From: Hofstenia miamia
Lineage: Eukaryota > Xenacoelomorpha > Acoela > Hofsteniidae
Direction of reading: 5' to 3'
Length of the DNA: 64,000 nt
Assembly (NCBI GenBank): GCA_900660155.1
Contig: CABFPE010000078.1
Span: 1,149,193 to 1,213,192, forward strand
Every line of letters begins with the position of its first letter. Positions within the stretch are counted from its first letter, which is position 1. The position numbers and the translations under genes were made by a program. Of this stretch, positions 24,345 to 35,460 are shown piece by piece. Below the pieces are notes generated by a model. The model was not told where the DNA came from and did not search any database. It saw only the letters and a list, made by a program, of their open reading frames with translations.

Positions 24345-24425
24345 TGGGGACTGCGCCAAAAAAAAATTTAAAAAGGGGGCACAGCCCCACTGAGCCCCCT
24401 CCCCTCTACTACACCTCTGCTTTGT
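24345..24425 (+). repeat. Fragment of a GC-rich dispersed repeat ending TACACCTCTGC
   Basis: GGGGGCACAGCCCCACTGAG and CTACTACACCTCTGCTTTG correspond to GTTGCGCCCCTATGAGCACC and AAGTACACCTCTGGCCC at 37210-37255. Similar wording also ends 32866-33055 (GAGCACACCTCTGCATC). These are short tails of one interspersed family, probably a degraded non-autonomous element with a SINE- or hAT-like end. Confidence 0.5.
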
Positions 24426-25564
24426 AGAGTAAATAAAGTCTCGTTTTGTGCTCGTTGTACAGCCAATGCTGTGCTCAAGTTTGGCTCGTTGACCAGCCTA
24501 ATCAAAAATGAACATCAGTTTGGTTCTCAAATGAAAAAATAGAAATTAGAACGACCAGACAGTACAAAGATAGGTCCAGAAACTTACGAAATTTTCTCAG
24601 CCTGCAGCTGGTGTTGGAGTAATTGTTTAGGCAGCATTCTCCACTGGTCACGAATCAATGCTATGACTTTTAAATAATGCCATCAGATCACAATCATACA
24701 TTGAATGTGTGCAGCAATATTTTTGCCAGAAATTCAACATGGGTGCATTTTCCAGCTGAACTTCGTCCTTGCACATTCAAGTTTGACTAACAATTTCTTA
24801 AAAGGTATTACATTCGAGTACTTGACTTGCCATCAACGTCTTCAGACCTCAGCTCCATGCAAAATTTATGGAGGACATAGGTTTGTAGCATTTAATAACA
24901 GGTCAAAAAACAGTTCAATCACAAATGTGAAACATTCCATTTTTTAAATGCTGGAAAACACCTTCTTATGGAAGCCCTTTCATTCGAAATGTCAATAAAT
25001 GAGCATAACTTCTTCTTCAAGTTTCCTAAAAGTTGATGAAACATATTTTTTCCATTTGTATCTATTCCTTGTCGCACCTCAAACTCGCTATTTTGGAGAT
25101 ATTACCCATTACTTCTTATGTCTTATGATGCAAATGGTTCAGAAAGCTGTTTTACTATGTCTCAATATCATAATTTTTACCTGTTCCAGCAATTAAATTT
25201 GTCTTAATAATTAGAATGGTGAGCATTTTGTAATTATTCCATTGTTCCCAGTTTGTGTCGCGCACTGTATATTGGTGTAGTGCAGGAAGAGATTTCATAA
25301 TGTTGCCGTTGAGAATTACTAGATCCGTACTATAGACTTCTTAATAGGTACCCACAAGCACGAGAGTTAAGAAATTAAATGCACTATTATTTTTGCCTAA
25401 ATATTAAGAAAATTAATAAGTGCTCTTTCTCATTTCAAAAATAATAACTTAACACAATAAGTGCACTGATTTTCCAATTTTATTCCTACACTCACAAAGA
25501 AAATCTCTTGAATTTCAGAAAAAAAATATTTTGAAATTTTATGCAAGAGAATTTCATCTTAACC
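24426..25564. other. No gene seen
   Basis: AT-rich non-coding sequence. ORFs at 24705-24947 and 24999-25196 have no recognisable motif. Confidence 0.5.
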
Positions 25565-26125
25565 TTAAACAGCCTGGTAATTTTTAAAAAATTTTCATAC
25601 TCCTATAAAAAAATTTGAAGCACTTATAGCACAAAAACTATTAATGGTATGCTCAATCTGAAAGCACCACATGATAGAAAAGAGCCTCTTCTTTCTTTTC
25701 GCTCTTAGTCAGCGTGTTGGTCTGGTCTCATCGAGGCGTGCCGTTGCGGGAAGCCTCCGTCCGCCCGGCACACCTTACTGGATTTGGAATATCTTTGCAC
25801 ATATTTAAGACACAGTCAAAGTTCTTTGTTGCCTCCAGGGGATCAAAACCTTCTAAATACATTAACACTAAGCATGGAGAGAATTTAAATCTTTTTCAAA
25901 AATTCGAAAATTTCCAAGACAACTTGTTAATCTATTCAAAAACCCCCGCCACAGCAATAAGCTTTAATAGAAATTTTTAACATTGCATTAATGTATGTTC
26001 CCCAATAGATCTACCGATGCCCCAAGATTTTCAAATTTGGAAATAGGCTTGGAGAAAATTGTTTGTAGATGTGGATAAACGGTTTGTCCTTTAAAGCGGA
26101 CGCTAAGCTGCTTAAGGTTAAAATA
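25565..26125 (+). repeat. Dispersed repeat family D, near-complete copy
   Basis: It aligns over its whole length with 56080-56675. Shared blocks include AACTATTAATGGTATG, GGAATATCTTTGCACATAT, TTCTTTGTTGCCTCCAG, TTTTTCAAAAATTCGAAAAT, CCACAGCAATAAG and GTGGATAAACGGTTTGTCC. The latter lies next to GGCTTGGAGAAAATTGTTTG, the block that seeds the 151-bp units at 5296-6202. It has no inverted ends, poly-A tail or preserved ORF. The 56080 copy holds an extra about 50-bp segment (CACCACATGATAGAGGAGAG region) duplicated from upstream in the repeat. Confidence 0.9.
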
Positions 26126-27402
26126 CTACACTTGAGTGATTTCATTTTAATATCAAGAAAAATAATTTCTAGTTTAATATATAAGAGATTTATATCTAGA
26201 AAATAAAAACTTTGAAAAATTATCTTAAAATGATGACCTTGCACAAAGTCAATAATTTATGAAAGTTTCAGTATATAATTTCACCTCTATTGTATAAACT
26301 CCATGCTCCCAATCTCCCGAAATAGGCAGGCAATTTCATTATGTAAATCATTTAATTAAATGTAACGAATTGTCCTTGCATATAAGTGCTAACAATGTGC
26401 AAATAAATTGGGCTTTTGCAAATTTAATTAAGCTATGATCCAAGGCGACCTCTAAAGAAAGGCCATGAAGTAATCAATGAAAAAAATCTAGAGGATGGCA
26501 ATAATTATCAAATAGCAACCTAGCAAATAGTTAGATTTTTTACAGTCGACATGACTCTGCTGAAATTTACAAATAGAGTATATTTATTTCATTTTCTATA
26601 ATAGTGAGCACCTTAGTATATTCATAGAAGTACAAAAATGTTAATACAAATGCTGTCAGATATATGTGAAATACGAAGAAAAACTAAATAAACGTTCATA
26701 GAGAAAAATTGTAGCGGAATTAAATTTAGTCTGCGTAAGTAATCTGCACTTTTATCTTCTGATGATACCCAGAGGATCGTGAGAGACCTCTGTTTAATGA
26801 TCATAGTAATTGCAATATCAACCCGATGAGGTAAACCACAACTTTCAGATATGATCGGCAACCTCTGCTTCGCATGCAGAATACATAAGCATCATGGCTT
26901 CTTTTGAAAGATATGAGATGTTGGAGATTGGAAGGAGAAAACCACAATGTCCGGAAAGTTCATCGCTAAAGCATAATCCAAAGCGGTGACCTGCTAAACC
27001 TTAGTAGATTCTTTAAATAAACGAGAAGATCAAGGTATGGAAAACGGAAGAACCAACCAGGTCCCTAACAACTGAGCACTCCCAAGGGATCTGATACATC
27101 ATATAGATGAAGTAGGCATAATAAACCAAGCGATAACCATGTTGCCAAAAGCGTGAAAATGGTACCTCTGCTGAAGAAGAGATCAGTTAACTCCATCTTC
27201 ACATGGATCAATTCACAACGAGCGCATATGTTCAGGAGTTTCTGTAAGCTACAGCAGCTGATTCATTCAGATTGAAAATTGGCCTGCAATAAGCATACTT
27301 TTAAAAATAACATCCTTATTTATCCAAAATGTAATTAGCTCCATAGCGTAATGTGATTGGTAGACACATATAATTAAGTGATTTACTTAAAAATTGACCA
27401 TA
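26126..27402. other. No recognised gene; less AT-rich patch at 26750-27300
   Basis: From about 26750 to 27300 the sequence is richer in G and C and lower in simple runs than its surroundings, as coding-derived DNA tends to be. Every frame is broken by stops, and I recognise no domain. It could be the ruin of a retroelement or host pseudogene. Confidence 0.35.
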
Positions 27403-28260
27403 CAGCTATGGCCAAAAGTCTGGTGACACATCCATATATTAAAGATTTCTACATATTTTAAACAAAATTAAAGAACAATGTGGAAAACTATTGTATATTT
27501 ATGTAGCCATGCAAAATTTAACAGTATAAAACATGTCAGAATGACTAACAGTCAATATTTAATGTGTTGCCCTTTGTTTCGTATCACTTTTTGCAGCCTA
27601 TGGGGTCTACTATGGACCAATTTTTCACACACATTATTATCTATCTCTGTGCACCAGACTTCATGGATGATGTGTTTCAGGTCATCAAGACCAGTAGGAT
27701 AGTGCCTGCTCACTTTTTCTTTTAGAATGCTCCATAGATTCTCACTCAGGTTGAGATCAGGGCCATGGACCCAAGATCTCTATCCTTTGTGAGTTGAGCC
27801 AAATGGTCATGAACATCGCTTGATGACAAGGTGCACCATCGTGGATGAAGACTGTTGTTCATTTCATGTCCATCATGGTTTCTAGCCTGTCCTGGAGTAG
27901 CTCTAGATAATTTGCAGCTCTCATGGTAGCACCTTGTTGCAAGAACCACAGGTTACCACAACCAGGTGCTGACATTGAACCCCAAATCATTGTACTAGAG
28001 GAATGCTTGACACAAGGAAGGCAAAATCGAGGAATGAATTGTCGGCCTACTGGGCATCTGACAGTTGTTGCTCCAATATTACTGAACTGGCGCACAGTTG
28101 TCTCATTGCTCAATAGTACTTTTTCCCAATTGGCAGAAGTGCAGTGCTTGTATTTATGGCAAAATGCGAGCCGGTTGCAAGCATTTTTCCCAGAAAGGTT
28201 TGGCTTTTAAGCAGGCTTGCAGGCAGGCAGCTGCCTTTTTTTCTTAGTTGAGTACTTTTT
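27403..28260 (-). mobile_element. Tc1-type transposon remnant, one end preserved
   Basis: The left end reads TACAGCTATGGCCAAAAGT at 27401, with TA followed by a CAG...GGCCAAAAGT terminus typical of Tc1-like elements. The minus-strand interior carries the catalytic half of a transposase (next entry). No inverted right end was found to about 29500, and the DNA-binding half of the gene is absent. The copy is therefore truncated on the right at about 28200-28260. Confidence 0.8.
27540..28215 (-). pseudogene. Tc1 (DD34E) transposase fragment, broken
   Basis: Reading the minus strand from about 28215, RLAFCHKYKH and WEKVLLSNE give the first catalytic block, followed by TMIWGSMSAPGCGNLWF. The second block FIHDGAPCHQAM follows, then PDLNLSENLWSI with the third (Glu) residue. 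Between them are a frame change and stop near 27850 and a second frame change near 27770. The first catalytic Asp is replaced: the usual SDE reads SNE. The N-terminal DNA-binding domain is missing. This is a dead Tc1 copy. The tail continues to about 27540 in a readable frame (GLDDLKHIIHEVW). Confidence 0.8.
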
Positions 28261-31200
28261 TTCATTATTTCTGGTCAATTTGATGTTGCTAAAAACGAAT
28301 TTGAGGTCAATTTCATAGTACAAACCGTACTTTAGAAATGATCATGAAATTGAATATATTGCCTAAATAGGTCATTGAATTTAGGAATTGGAAATTGTAT
28401 ATGATGGAGATGGAGAAAGCAAAAATCGTCAAATAACTTTTATAATTCTACACAAACATCTAATGTATTTTGATTTTAATCTAAGCAGATATTTTGTATT
28501 CATTCAGAAGCCATGAGGCCAAAATATAGTCTAAATAGGATAGTTTTCACATTCCTTTAATTGAGATATTATCAAAGCATTTAGCTTTTCAACAAATTTT
28601 TTCTTAGTAATCAAATGAGTAATAAATAGATTCTTTTCATTGATCTGAACCTATAGAAATTATATGAGGTTGAATTTTACTGAAAAAGAGTTACTTTCTG
28701 CATATTTCACCATGTTTTAGATATGCCTGCATTCATATAAATGAGTCTTTTGAATAGTTGGTGTAAGTTTTTCTTTGTGCATCACTAAACAAACATAAAT
28801 TTTCAGGAAAAACATTTAATTACCACTTCAAATAATAAATTTTAGTAGACATTCTTGGCAATATCCCGTCTCTTCAATGCAGCAAAGAAAATTTTGCTTT
28901 GTCTCATGCTAAGATTTAGCCTTGCAGATATTGGAGCGATAATGAGGAACTCATGATAGAAAAATCACTATTAGATTGCCTCACTTGTTCCTTGAAAATT
29001 TTTTGCAGGTTAAACATGCATGCTTTCATATCAAGATATTTCCGTTTTGGAGGTCAATTCTGTGAAATTCAGGTTCAAGATTTGTGGTAATTGCAGCATA
29101 TATAAGAAAACCCCTTTTTCAAAACAAAAGGTCCCTATTGTGGGTTTTTGATTCAGGTCAAACATTAGAATAGCAACGAGCAAGGGCATTTGATCTTCAA
29201 ATAAACAGGAATATATTACGTGGGTGTCAAGATCCAATATCCTGATAAATGCTAAATACCTAAAAATATTTAATATGCTTCAGAATTTTTTTGCATCACC
29301 ACTATCTTTATAAAGGTTTGATTTTTCAGAATAAAATATTAAAAAATGTAACAGAAAGAATTCAGAAAGCCTTGGAATTTATAGAAGGCATGATATTTGC
29401 AGAAAATTTTGAATAATGTTGTCATGTCATAAACACAGTGCATTGTTGCTATGATCGTGAAAGCATGGCCAAAAATTCTTTCCCTATTGTAATGCCCAAT
29501 GTGACACATCACAACAGTAAAGTTAAGGTTAATAAATTGTTCTTGGAAGTGAGTTGCAGGGAAGGTTTAACTTCAATGTCTCAATGATGCATGTAGGTGT
29601 AGATATCAACTCAACAGGGCAATGATATGCAGGCTTTCTAAAATTTAGAATACAGATTACTTGGAAAACTTGATTTTGTGTGTAAAATGACATTCAATTC
29701 ATAATTTTCGTCCCACTGTTGACTGAAATCAATGAAAGCAGTTAGTCAACTAAATTGTCTGTCAAACAGTGTTATTTTTGATCTAAAATAATCAATGAAT
29801 ATCCATACAAATACTTCTAATCCATATCACGTAGATATCCAAGGATCGGCTATCCTCATAGAGAACCTCAAGGTTGTGGAGGCCTCAGAGTTTAGTTCTT
29901 CTAGACTGTATTGAAGATGAAACCTACTCCAGAGCAACAACCGTTGAACATCAGAGAGTGCATCTTATATGATAGAACAGCGGTGGTGGATCCTACAAGT
30001 TGAGAATGTGTTGGAGCGCCTGACGGCCTAAGTTGGCTAGTTGTTGTTAAACATCAATCGGATTAAGTATATCTGTGATTTTGTTGATAAGGTTTATTCT
30101 GCTAATAGGGTTGAGTGAAAATTTGAATATTCTGTACGAGAAAAGCAGCAAACAACAACAACAAGTGGAATGTGGTAATAGGACCAAGGACTAACGATCA
30201 AATGGGTAGAAGATAAAAAAATGGCAACTAACTTAATGAGAGTATTACAACAAAGTATTACAGAAAAAATTACTTTTCCCTTCACTAAAACTGAGCACGT
30301 ACGAACAGTAGGAAAAGTAAATAACGTACATTAAAGGCGTATTGAAAAAACCCCACATGTGCAAATTGCAAATATTACAAATCTCCGATATTAGTTGCCA
30401 CTAATGATTGAGAAATTATTAAATAGAATGCCCTCCGCTAGAAATTAATAACGAATTATGACACTGCCATTCTTTAGGGGTAGCCTTGTATGATCTTTTA
30501 GTTAAATTCACAAATATATTATTTGAATGAATATAAATATATACTCTACTAAACTAATACTACTTGTTGAGATTCAATGTTGTAATTTCGCATAAATCAT
30601 TCCAATATCATTATGGAATTCAAAAAGGTTTCTCAAATAAGAAAATAATATCTAAATAATATAAAATTAAGTTTCTATTTTCATAATAAGAAATTGATTT
30701 ACTAGAAAAATAAGAGATTTCCTATGAGAGTGTAAGCAATCGTACATTGCCTAATTTACACTGTGAAAGATTGATTTGTTTTATTTTTTTGTCTGCAGAA
30801 ATAATTTTAAAAAAGTGAACTGGTATATGTGAATTGATTTAACTCAAATGCTACTATTTTAACTTCAAAATATAGTAATAAAACATTGCTTATCTTCAAT
30901 TTTCAAAGTTTCTAGACTAAATCGATTATGCATGCTGATTTCAAAAGTGTTAACTATTTAATAATATCATTGGTTGAAAAAAAATATGAGTGATTTTAGC
31001 TAATGTTTATTTGAAAATTTAATTCCTTAATAACTCAAAAAAACTTGTTGTATCAATTTGGTTTTGGGTTTATTACATCGGAAATTAAAATATACATGTA
31101 GTTTGAAGAGATGGTCTAGTATGTTGTTTTATTATGAAAATGTGGTGCTTTTTAAGTGATTCTTTGTGAAGAATCACTTATAATTTTTTAAGCCACTGAT

Positions 31201-32865
31201 ATAATTAAATAGTCAACATTTTCGGAATCAGCAGCATCGATTTAGTCTAGAAACACTGAAAAACAAAGCCATAAACATGAAAACAACGTAATTTTGTTAC
31301 ACTGTTATACTTGAAAAAATGTGAACGCGTAATGCAATAAGGACAATAAATCAATAATGAAGACTTTTTAAGCTTTTTTCTCATTTTATTTATGTGATGC
31401 AAAATTCAATGCTCAAAATTCTTTTTGGATAACATTCCATAAAACAAACATATATAAGCTAACTACAATCACTATTGTGATATTTTTATACAAACTACAA
31501 TTTATTACAAAACTAATTAATATTCATTGTTTGTAATGTAAATATTTTTGAAAATAATTGATAATAATTTTTTGAAATCATTTAAATTTGCTTAAGAAAA
31601 CTTTTTTTTCTCATTGTTGGATATATGGCTGGACCATTAATGACCCAGTGGCCAAACACCAATAATGGCTGATAATGGAATATTATCTGCAAAATCTTGA
31701 AGGGCTCCTAATTTTTAATAACACTAGGTTTGTTTCACATACTTTATCGTTAACACAAATTGCTAACTGTAATTTCCTCCACTACACAATCTCGATTGCA
31801 CATCATCAATGTACATAGAAGAAATCATTGTTTCAGAGAAAACCTCCCTCAATTTTGTAATTTAAACAGTAAATGCGTTTTTAGTTAGTTAATATGCTTG
31901 GAAGTAAATGTAACTTGCCCCTCGCCCCCTAACCAAAATTCGTTCCGCCACCACTGCTTGTGCTACTCCACACATACCCTTGAACAAATACAATGTAATA
32001 TAGAATGATCTACTAAGACAAACATCAGTATTATTTAAAAGTCCTAGCAGTGGATTCCTTCAAAGAATTTGATTTGTATTAATGATTTCGTCTACTAATT
32101 TAACAGGTTGTTTCATTAGAATGTAATTTTATATTATATCACATAGTTTAAGAAAATCAACGAATGTATGCAACGCTTTTGACGTGAAAACTTACATGTA
32201 GCTACTGCTATATTACTTTTACACCCATTACTAACTAGTTTTAATTATAGGTCCTACTGCACTCAATTTTCAATTGTCAAGAAAAAGTTCATGTAAAATG
32301 GCAAATTTATATGATTTCTTAATTGAAATACAACACTATGCCAAAAAAAGGATGATAATTACTAGAAAAATTTTCTTCAAGCTAAGCTGGATATGTTTCA
32401 AATCTATTATTAACTTAGTCACAAAATTCTTGACTGTTATCATTGTACTGTATGTCTGAATTGTTTTTTAATACTGTCATGTACATGTATGTATGATAGA
32501 AAAAAATTCTTTAGAAATTGAAAATAAGGTGGCAGTGAAATAATTTTTCATGTATATGAGTCTTGACGCATAATATTTCTTTGATAATAGTTTCCGCTCT
32601 CTTAGAGTCACCCTGTAATTCTCTCTGTGGATTTGCGCAATTAATACACTTAAAGAAATAGCGGAGATGTTATAATCTATCAAGCTGAGTGAGCATTCAT
32701 ATACTAACATTTAACATTCTAATGTCGTATTGGAAAATTAATATTTTCAAAATTCAATTCTTTATTTTATATTTTACACTATAATTTGCCTTACGAAAAT
32801 ACAATTGTGTTACACCTTTAATTCTACCCAAATTTGTAATAAATATTTTTATATTGCTACCACAC
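28261..32865. other. No gene; hairpin at 31154-31179 and a GC-rich scrap at 31915-31975
   Basis: About 4.6 kb of AT-rich non-coding sequence. A patch at about 29830-30060 has higher complexity but no readable frame. The short run CCCCTCGCCCCCTAACC at 31917 followed by CCACCACTGCTTGTG may be another scrap of the GC-rich dispersed repeat. ORFs of 60-78 codons here have no recognisable motif. Confidence 0.5.
31154..31179. repeat. Perfect hairpin, 11-bp arms, 4-base loop
   Basis: AAGTGATTCTT, then TGTG, then AAGAATCACTT. It sits in plain AT-rich DNA with no adjacent gene or T-run that would make it a terminator. See findings. Confidence 0.85.
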
Positions 32866-33060
32866 CCCACCCCAGGAGTGTACCCGAAAGAGTGCTCAGC
32901 CCATTTTTTAAATTTGACTGGGAAAACAGCCCCCTTGCTAAAGTTATATTATGGTTCGTGACGTTGCAATTTCGTTTGGTCAAAATATAACACAAAAATA
33001 CAGCACTCAAATTTAGAGTACCCCTTGTAAATTATTTAGGAGCACACCTCTGCATCAATT
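32866..33060 (+). repeat. Dispersed GC-rich repeat fragment, 3' of the FAM20-type gene
   Basis: Opens with CCACACCCCACCCCAGG and ends near GAGCACACCTCTGCATC. The end matches 24405-24420 and 37235-37255 in wording and order, with a poorly conserved AT-rich middle. Downstream of the kinase stop codon on its own strand, it may lie in the 3' UTR if that extends to the AATAAA (plus-strand TTTATT) at 32761-32766. Confidence 0.45.
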
Positions 33061-33147
33061 AGTGCCTATATTTAGCAGGTAAAATAATAGGACTTTCAGG
33101 TGTTTTGGCTACCCGTATAGTAATATCCATAATAACAATATTTGTCA

Positions 33148-34488
33148 TCATTTTTTTATTAAATATTTGTCAAAAACATTTTTCATACCTAACCTTGCTA
33201 CACAATTTTTAATAGATTTTAAGATAATTTCCAGCCTTCTATCAACTGCAGCATAGTGTGGCTCCGCTAAAACAGGTGCTAGTTCCTCTTTTTCTAATGA
33301 TTTACGCAAAAGTTTTGATAGTTTGAACTTATTTGTGGAGAGCATTAACAATTGCTTCCACGTTCTCTCACGGACTTTGCAACATTGAGTTAATGGTGCT
33401 AGTATTGATAGTTCATCTTTACTTTGATGACCAAATCCTCTTCCCTGATCTAAATGCACAATAAATGAAGAATTCCCAAAATCTGCAAAGGTTTCATAAT
33501 GGTGTCTATCCATATTGTCAATAATAAAATCAAAGATAGATAGATCTATGACATCATAAATACGTCGATATGTTGGGGAATACAGTGATTTATTCAAAAC
33601 ACGTTTATGACAATATTGAGGGTCATTTTCCCAGGGAGCCTTTCTTGACTTGCTGTAAGATCTTCTATATGGATGTTTCCACTTCTGACGTTGACTGTTG
33701 CGATGAGATGGTAGCATCATTGCAATGGATGCCTCTATCATGTTGGGCTTTCCACAAACAGCAAATTCTGTTTTGCAGTAATAATCACATGAGCCATAGA
33801 AACAATGATTGTTTGCAGGTGACACAAAAAATGTTTTTCGCAGCTGATGTTCAGAAAGGTACTCTAATTCAGATACGTTTATTCTACGGCCTGTAACCGG
33901 AGGAACTCTACGAAAATCCAGAATTCTATCAACATGGAATGCGGCTATTTCTGATGTGTGTCTTTCGAAGTCTGTAAAGTAAAAATGATCCGGGTTGGTT
34001 TCTTGTTCACGTGTGAAGCGCATTGGCTTCAATAGACCTTGTGATCCATTTTCAAAGCTGAGTCTAAGTTTCAGTTGAGTTCCACTGTCGATATTTTCTG
34101 CTAATTCTATTTTGGATTTAACTATATACAAAATAATATCAGATACAAGATTAGAACTTCTTGGATATAAAAATTCGTTAGAAATCTGCAAAAAAAAATG
34201 TTCAAACAGTTGATTTTCGTTTATCTGAATTGGTCGATATGGTAGGAATTTTTTCGGAAGATCATGTTTCGAAGAAATTGAATGATAATACAAAGTCAAT
34301 AACTGGTCCTGTTCTGCTACAACTGGAGGACTTTGGAAGTCATTAAAGTCTTCTGACGCGCGATGGCTGTGCCTAATCGCGTTCTCTAGTATAAAAATGT
34401 GAATAATCCAAATAACTAAACAAAGAAAACATATTTTTTTAAGAAATATTCTAATGTAGATCCATGGAATGAGGTTGGAAGCAATCAT
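33148..34488 (-). CDS. FAM20A/C-type secretory-pathway kinase, single exon
   Basis: A 446-residue protein of the FAM20 family; known members phosphorylate secreted proteins or proteoglycan linkers in the Golgi. Residues 14-36 are strongly hydrophobic with basic residues before them, giving a type II membrane anchor. Family motifs occur in order: GLLKPMRFTREQET (154, expected ATP-binding Lys), SEIAAFHVDRILDFRRVPPV (179-198), CFYGSCDYYCKTEFAVCGKP (229-248, disulphide cluster), DNMDRHHYETF (D327, expected catalytic Asp) and HLDQGRGFG (D347, expected metal-binding Asp). Conserved Cys pair C369-C370 and C429 follow. Four N-glycosylation sequons stand at 147, 204, 299 and 339. The DFRRVPPV and GRGFG wording fits FAM20A/C rather than FAM20B, and the present key residues suggest an active kinase. 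The stem is short compared with vertebrate FAM20C. The C-terminus looks complete. There are no introns, whereas vertebrate homologues have many, so it is a retrogene or an intron-poor lineage. An AATAAA overlaps the last codons. Confidence 0.95.
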   Translation of the reverse strand: MIASNLIPWIYIRIFLKKICFLCLVIWIIHIFILENAIRHSHRASEDFNDFQSPPVVAEQDQLLTLYYHSISSKHDLPKKFLPYRPIQINENQLFEHFFLQISNEFLYPRSSNLVSDIILYIVKSKIELAENIDSGTQLKLRLSFENGSQGLLKPMRFTREQETNPDHFYFTDFERHTSEIAAFHVDRILDFRRVPPVTGRRINVSELEYLSEHQLRKTFFVSPANNHCFYGSCDYYCKTEFAVCGKPNMIEASIAMMLPSHRNSQRQKWKHPYRRSYSKSRKAPWENDPQYCHKRVLNKSLYSPTYRRIYDVIDLSIFDFIIDNMDRHHYETFADFGNSSFIVHLDQGRGFGHQSKDELSILAPLTQCCKVRERTWKQLLMLSTNKFKLSKLLRKSLEKEELAPVLAEPHYAAVDRRLEIILKSIKNCVARLGMKNVFDKYLIKK

Positions 34489-35220
34489 AATTAATATTCA
34501 GAGGCTAGCATGATGTGTTTGTCGCAGTAATTGATGTTTCCACCATCTAAAGCGTCGCCTCCGGCAGGCAAATGAAACCGATTGGATTAATTCTAATCAA
34601 AGAGGTAATGGATTATCGCTCTTATTAAAAACGCAATGGCAGAAATTACAACTCGCCGTAATAAACTTGTAACGAGATGAAAAACTAGAATGTATCAACA
34701 GCTATTCTCTCATGCTCGATGGTAATTGGCGCGCCATGCTGGTTTATTAACTTTTGATTTGTCCATTTCACTGATTAAATTGCAGGCCTTGCTCAAAGGA
34801 CGTTATAAATAATTCATTCATAAGGCAAGCATGCGCAGGCGAAACATTTAAATTGCTTTCTTAAGGACAAAGTAAAACTAATCTCCATGATTAATTTTTT
34901 GTTGTGCGTTTACGACGTGAATTGTTTAAAAAATCAATACCTCTAAAATAAACACATCGCTCTAAGTGGAAAGATAACTGCTGAATAATTAACGCTTTCC
35001 TTTATCATCCCCATTAATGTAAACTACCAGCTCAAATGCAGGTATTGTTGTTAACAATGTCAGAGCAAGCGCTTCGTTTTAAGCAACGATAAATTATCCA
35101 ATTTTTAAAATTTTAAATCACTGCACAAACACAATCATTTCCTCATCTAATTTTAATGTCTGCTGACTTAGACAGATGATGTCCATTAACACATCTCTTG
35201 ACACATTTCTGCCTTCTGCA
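34489..35220 (-). promoter_or_regulatory. Putative 5' flank of the FAM20-type gene, repeat-free
   Basis: This stretch directly upstream of the kinase ATG is free of recognised repeats. It is of higher complexity than its surroundings and contains mixed GC words (GGCGCGCC, GCATGCGCAGGCG) and homeodomain-like TAAT/ATTA cores. A CCAAT box on the gene's strand lies at about 34581-34585. No TATA box or start site can be fixed. The assignment is positional and inferential. Confidence 0.3.
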
Positions 35221-35460
35221 TGCACAATTCACTTAAAATTTAGAAATGTAACAATTTATATCATTTTAAAGAAAAACTTCGCTTAGAAACTAAGATCAAT
35301 ATTAAAAAATATGATAGTGATCTGATCATAATTTTGGATTATACACCCTTTTCTATAATGAAGGGCTTTATGGAAAAGAGATATATTATGAAATACAAAA
35401 ATACAATGAAATATAGTCCTCACTACAATACCTAGTAAGGTGTAAATTAGTAGCTTTTGA

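Noticed and set aside
33570-33896. 108-codon plus-strand ORF inside the FAM20-type gene
   Set aside because: Antisense shadow of the kinase coding sequence.
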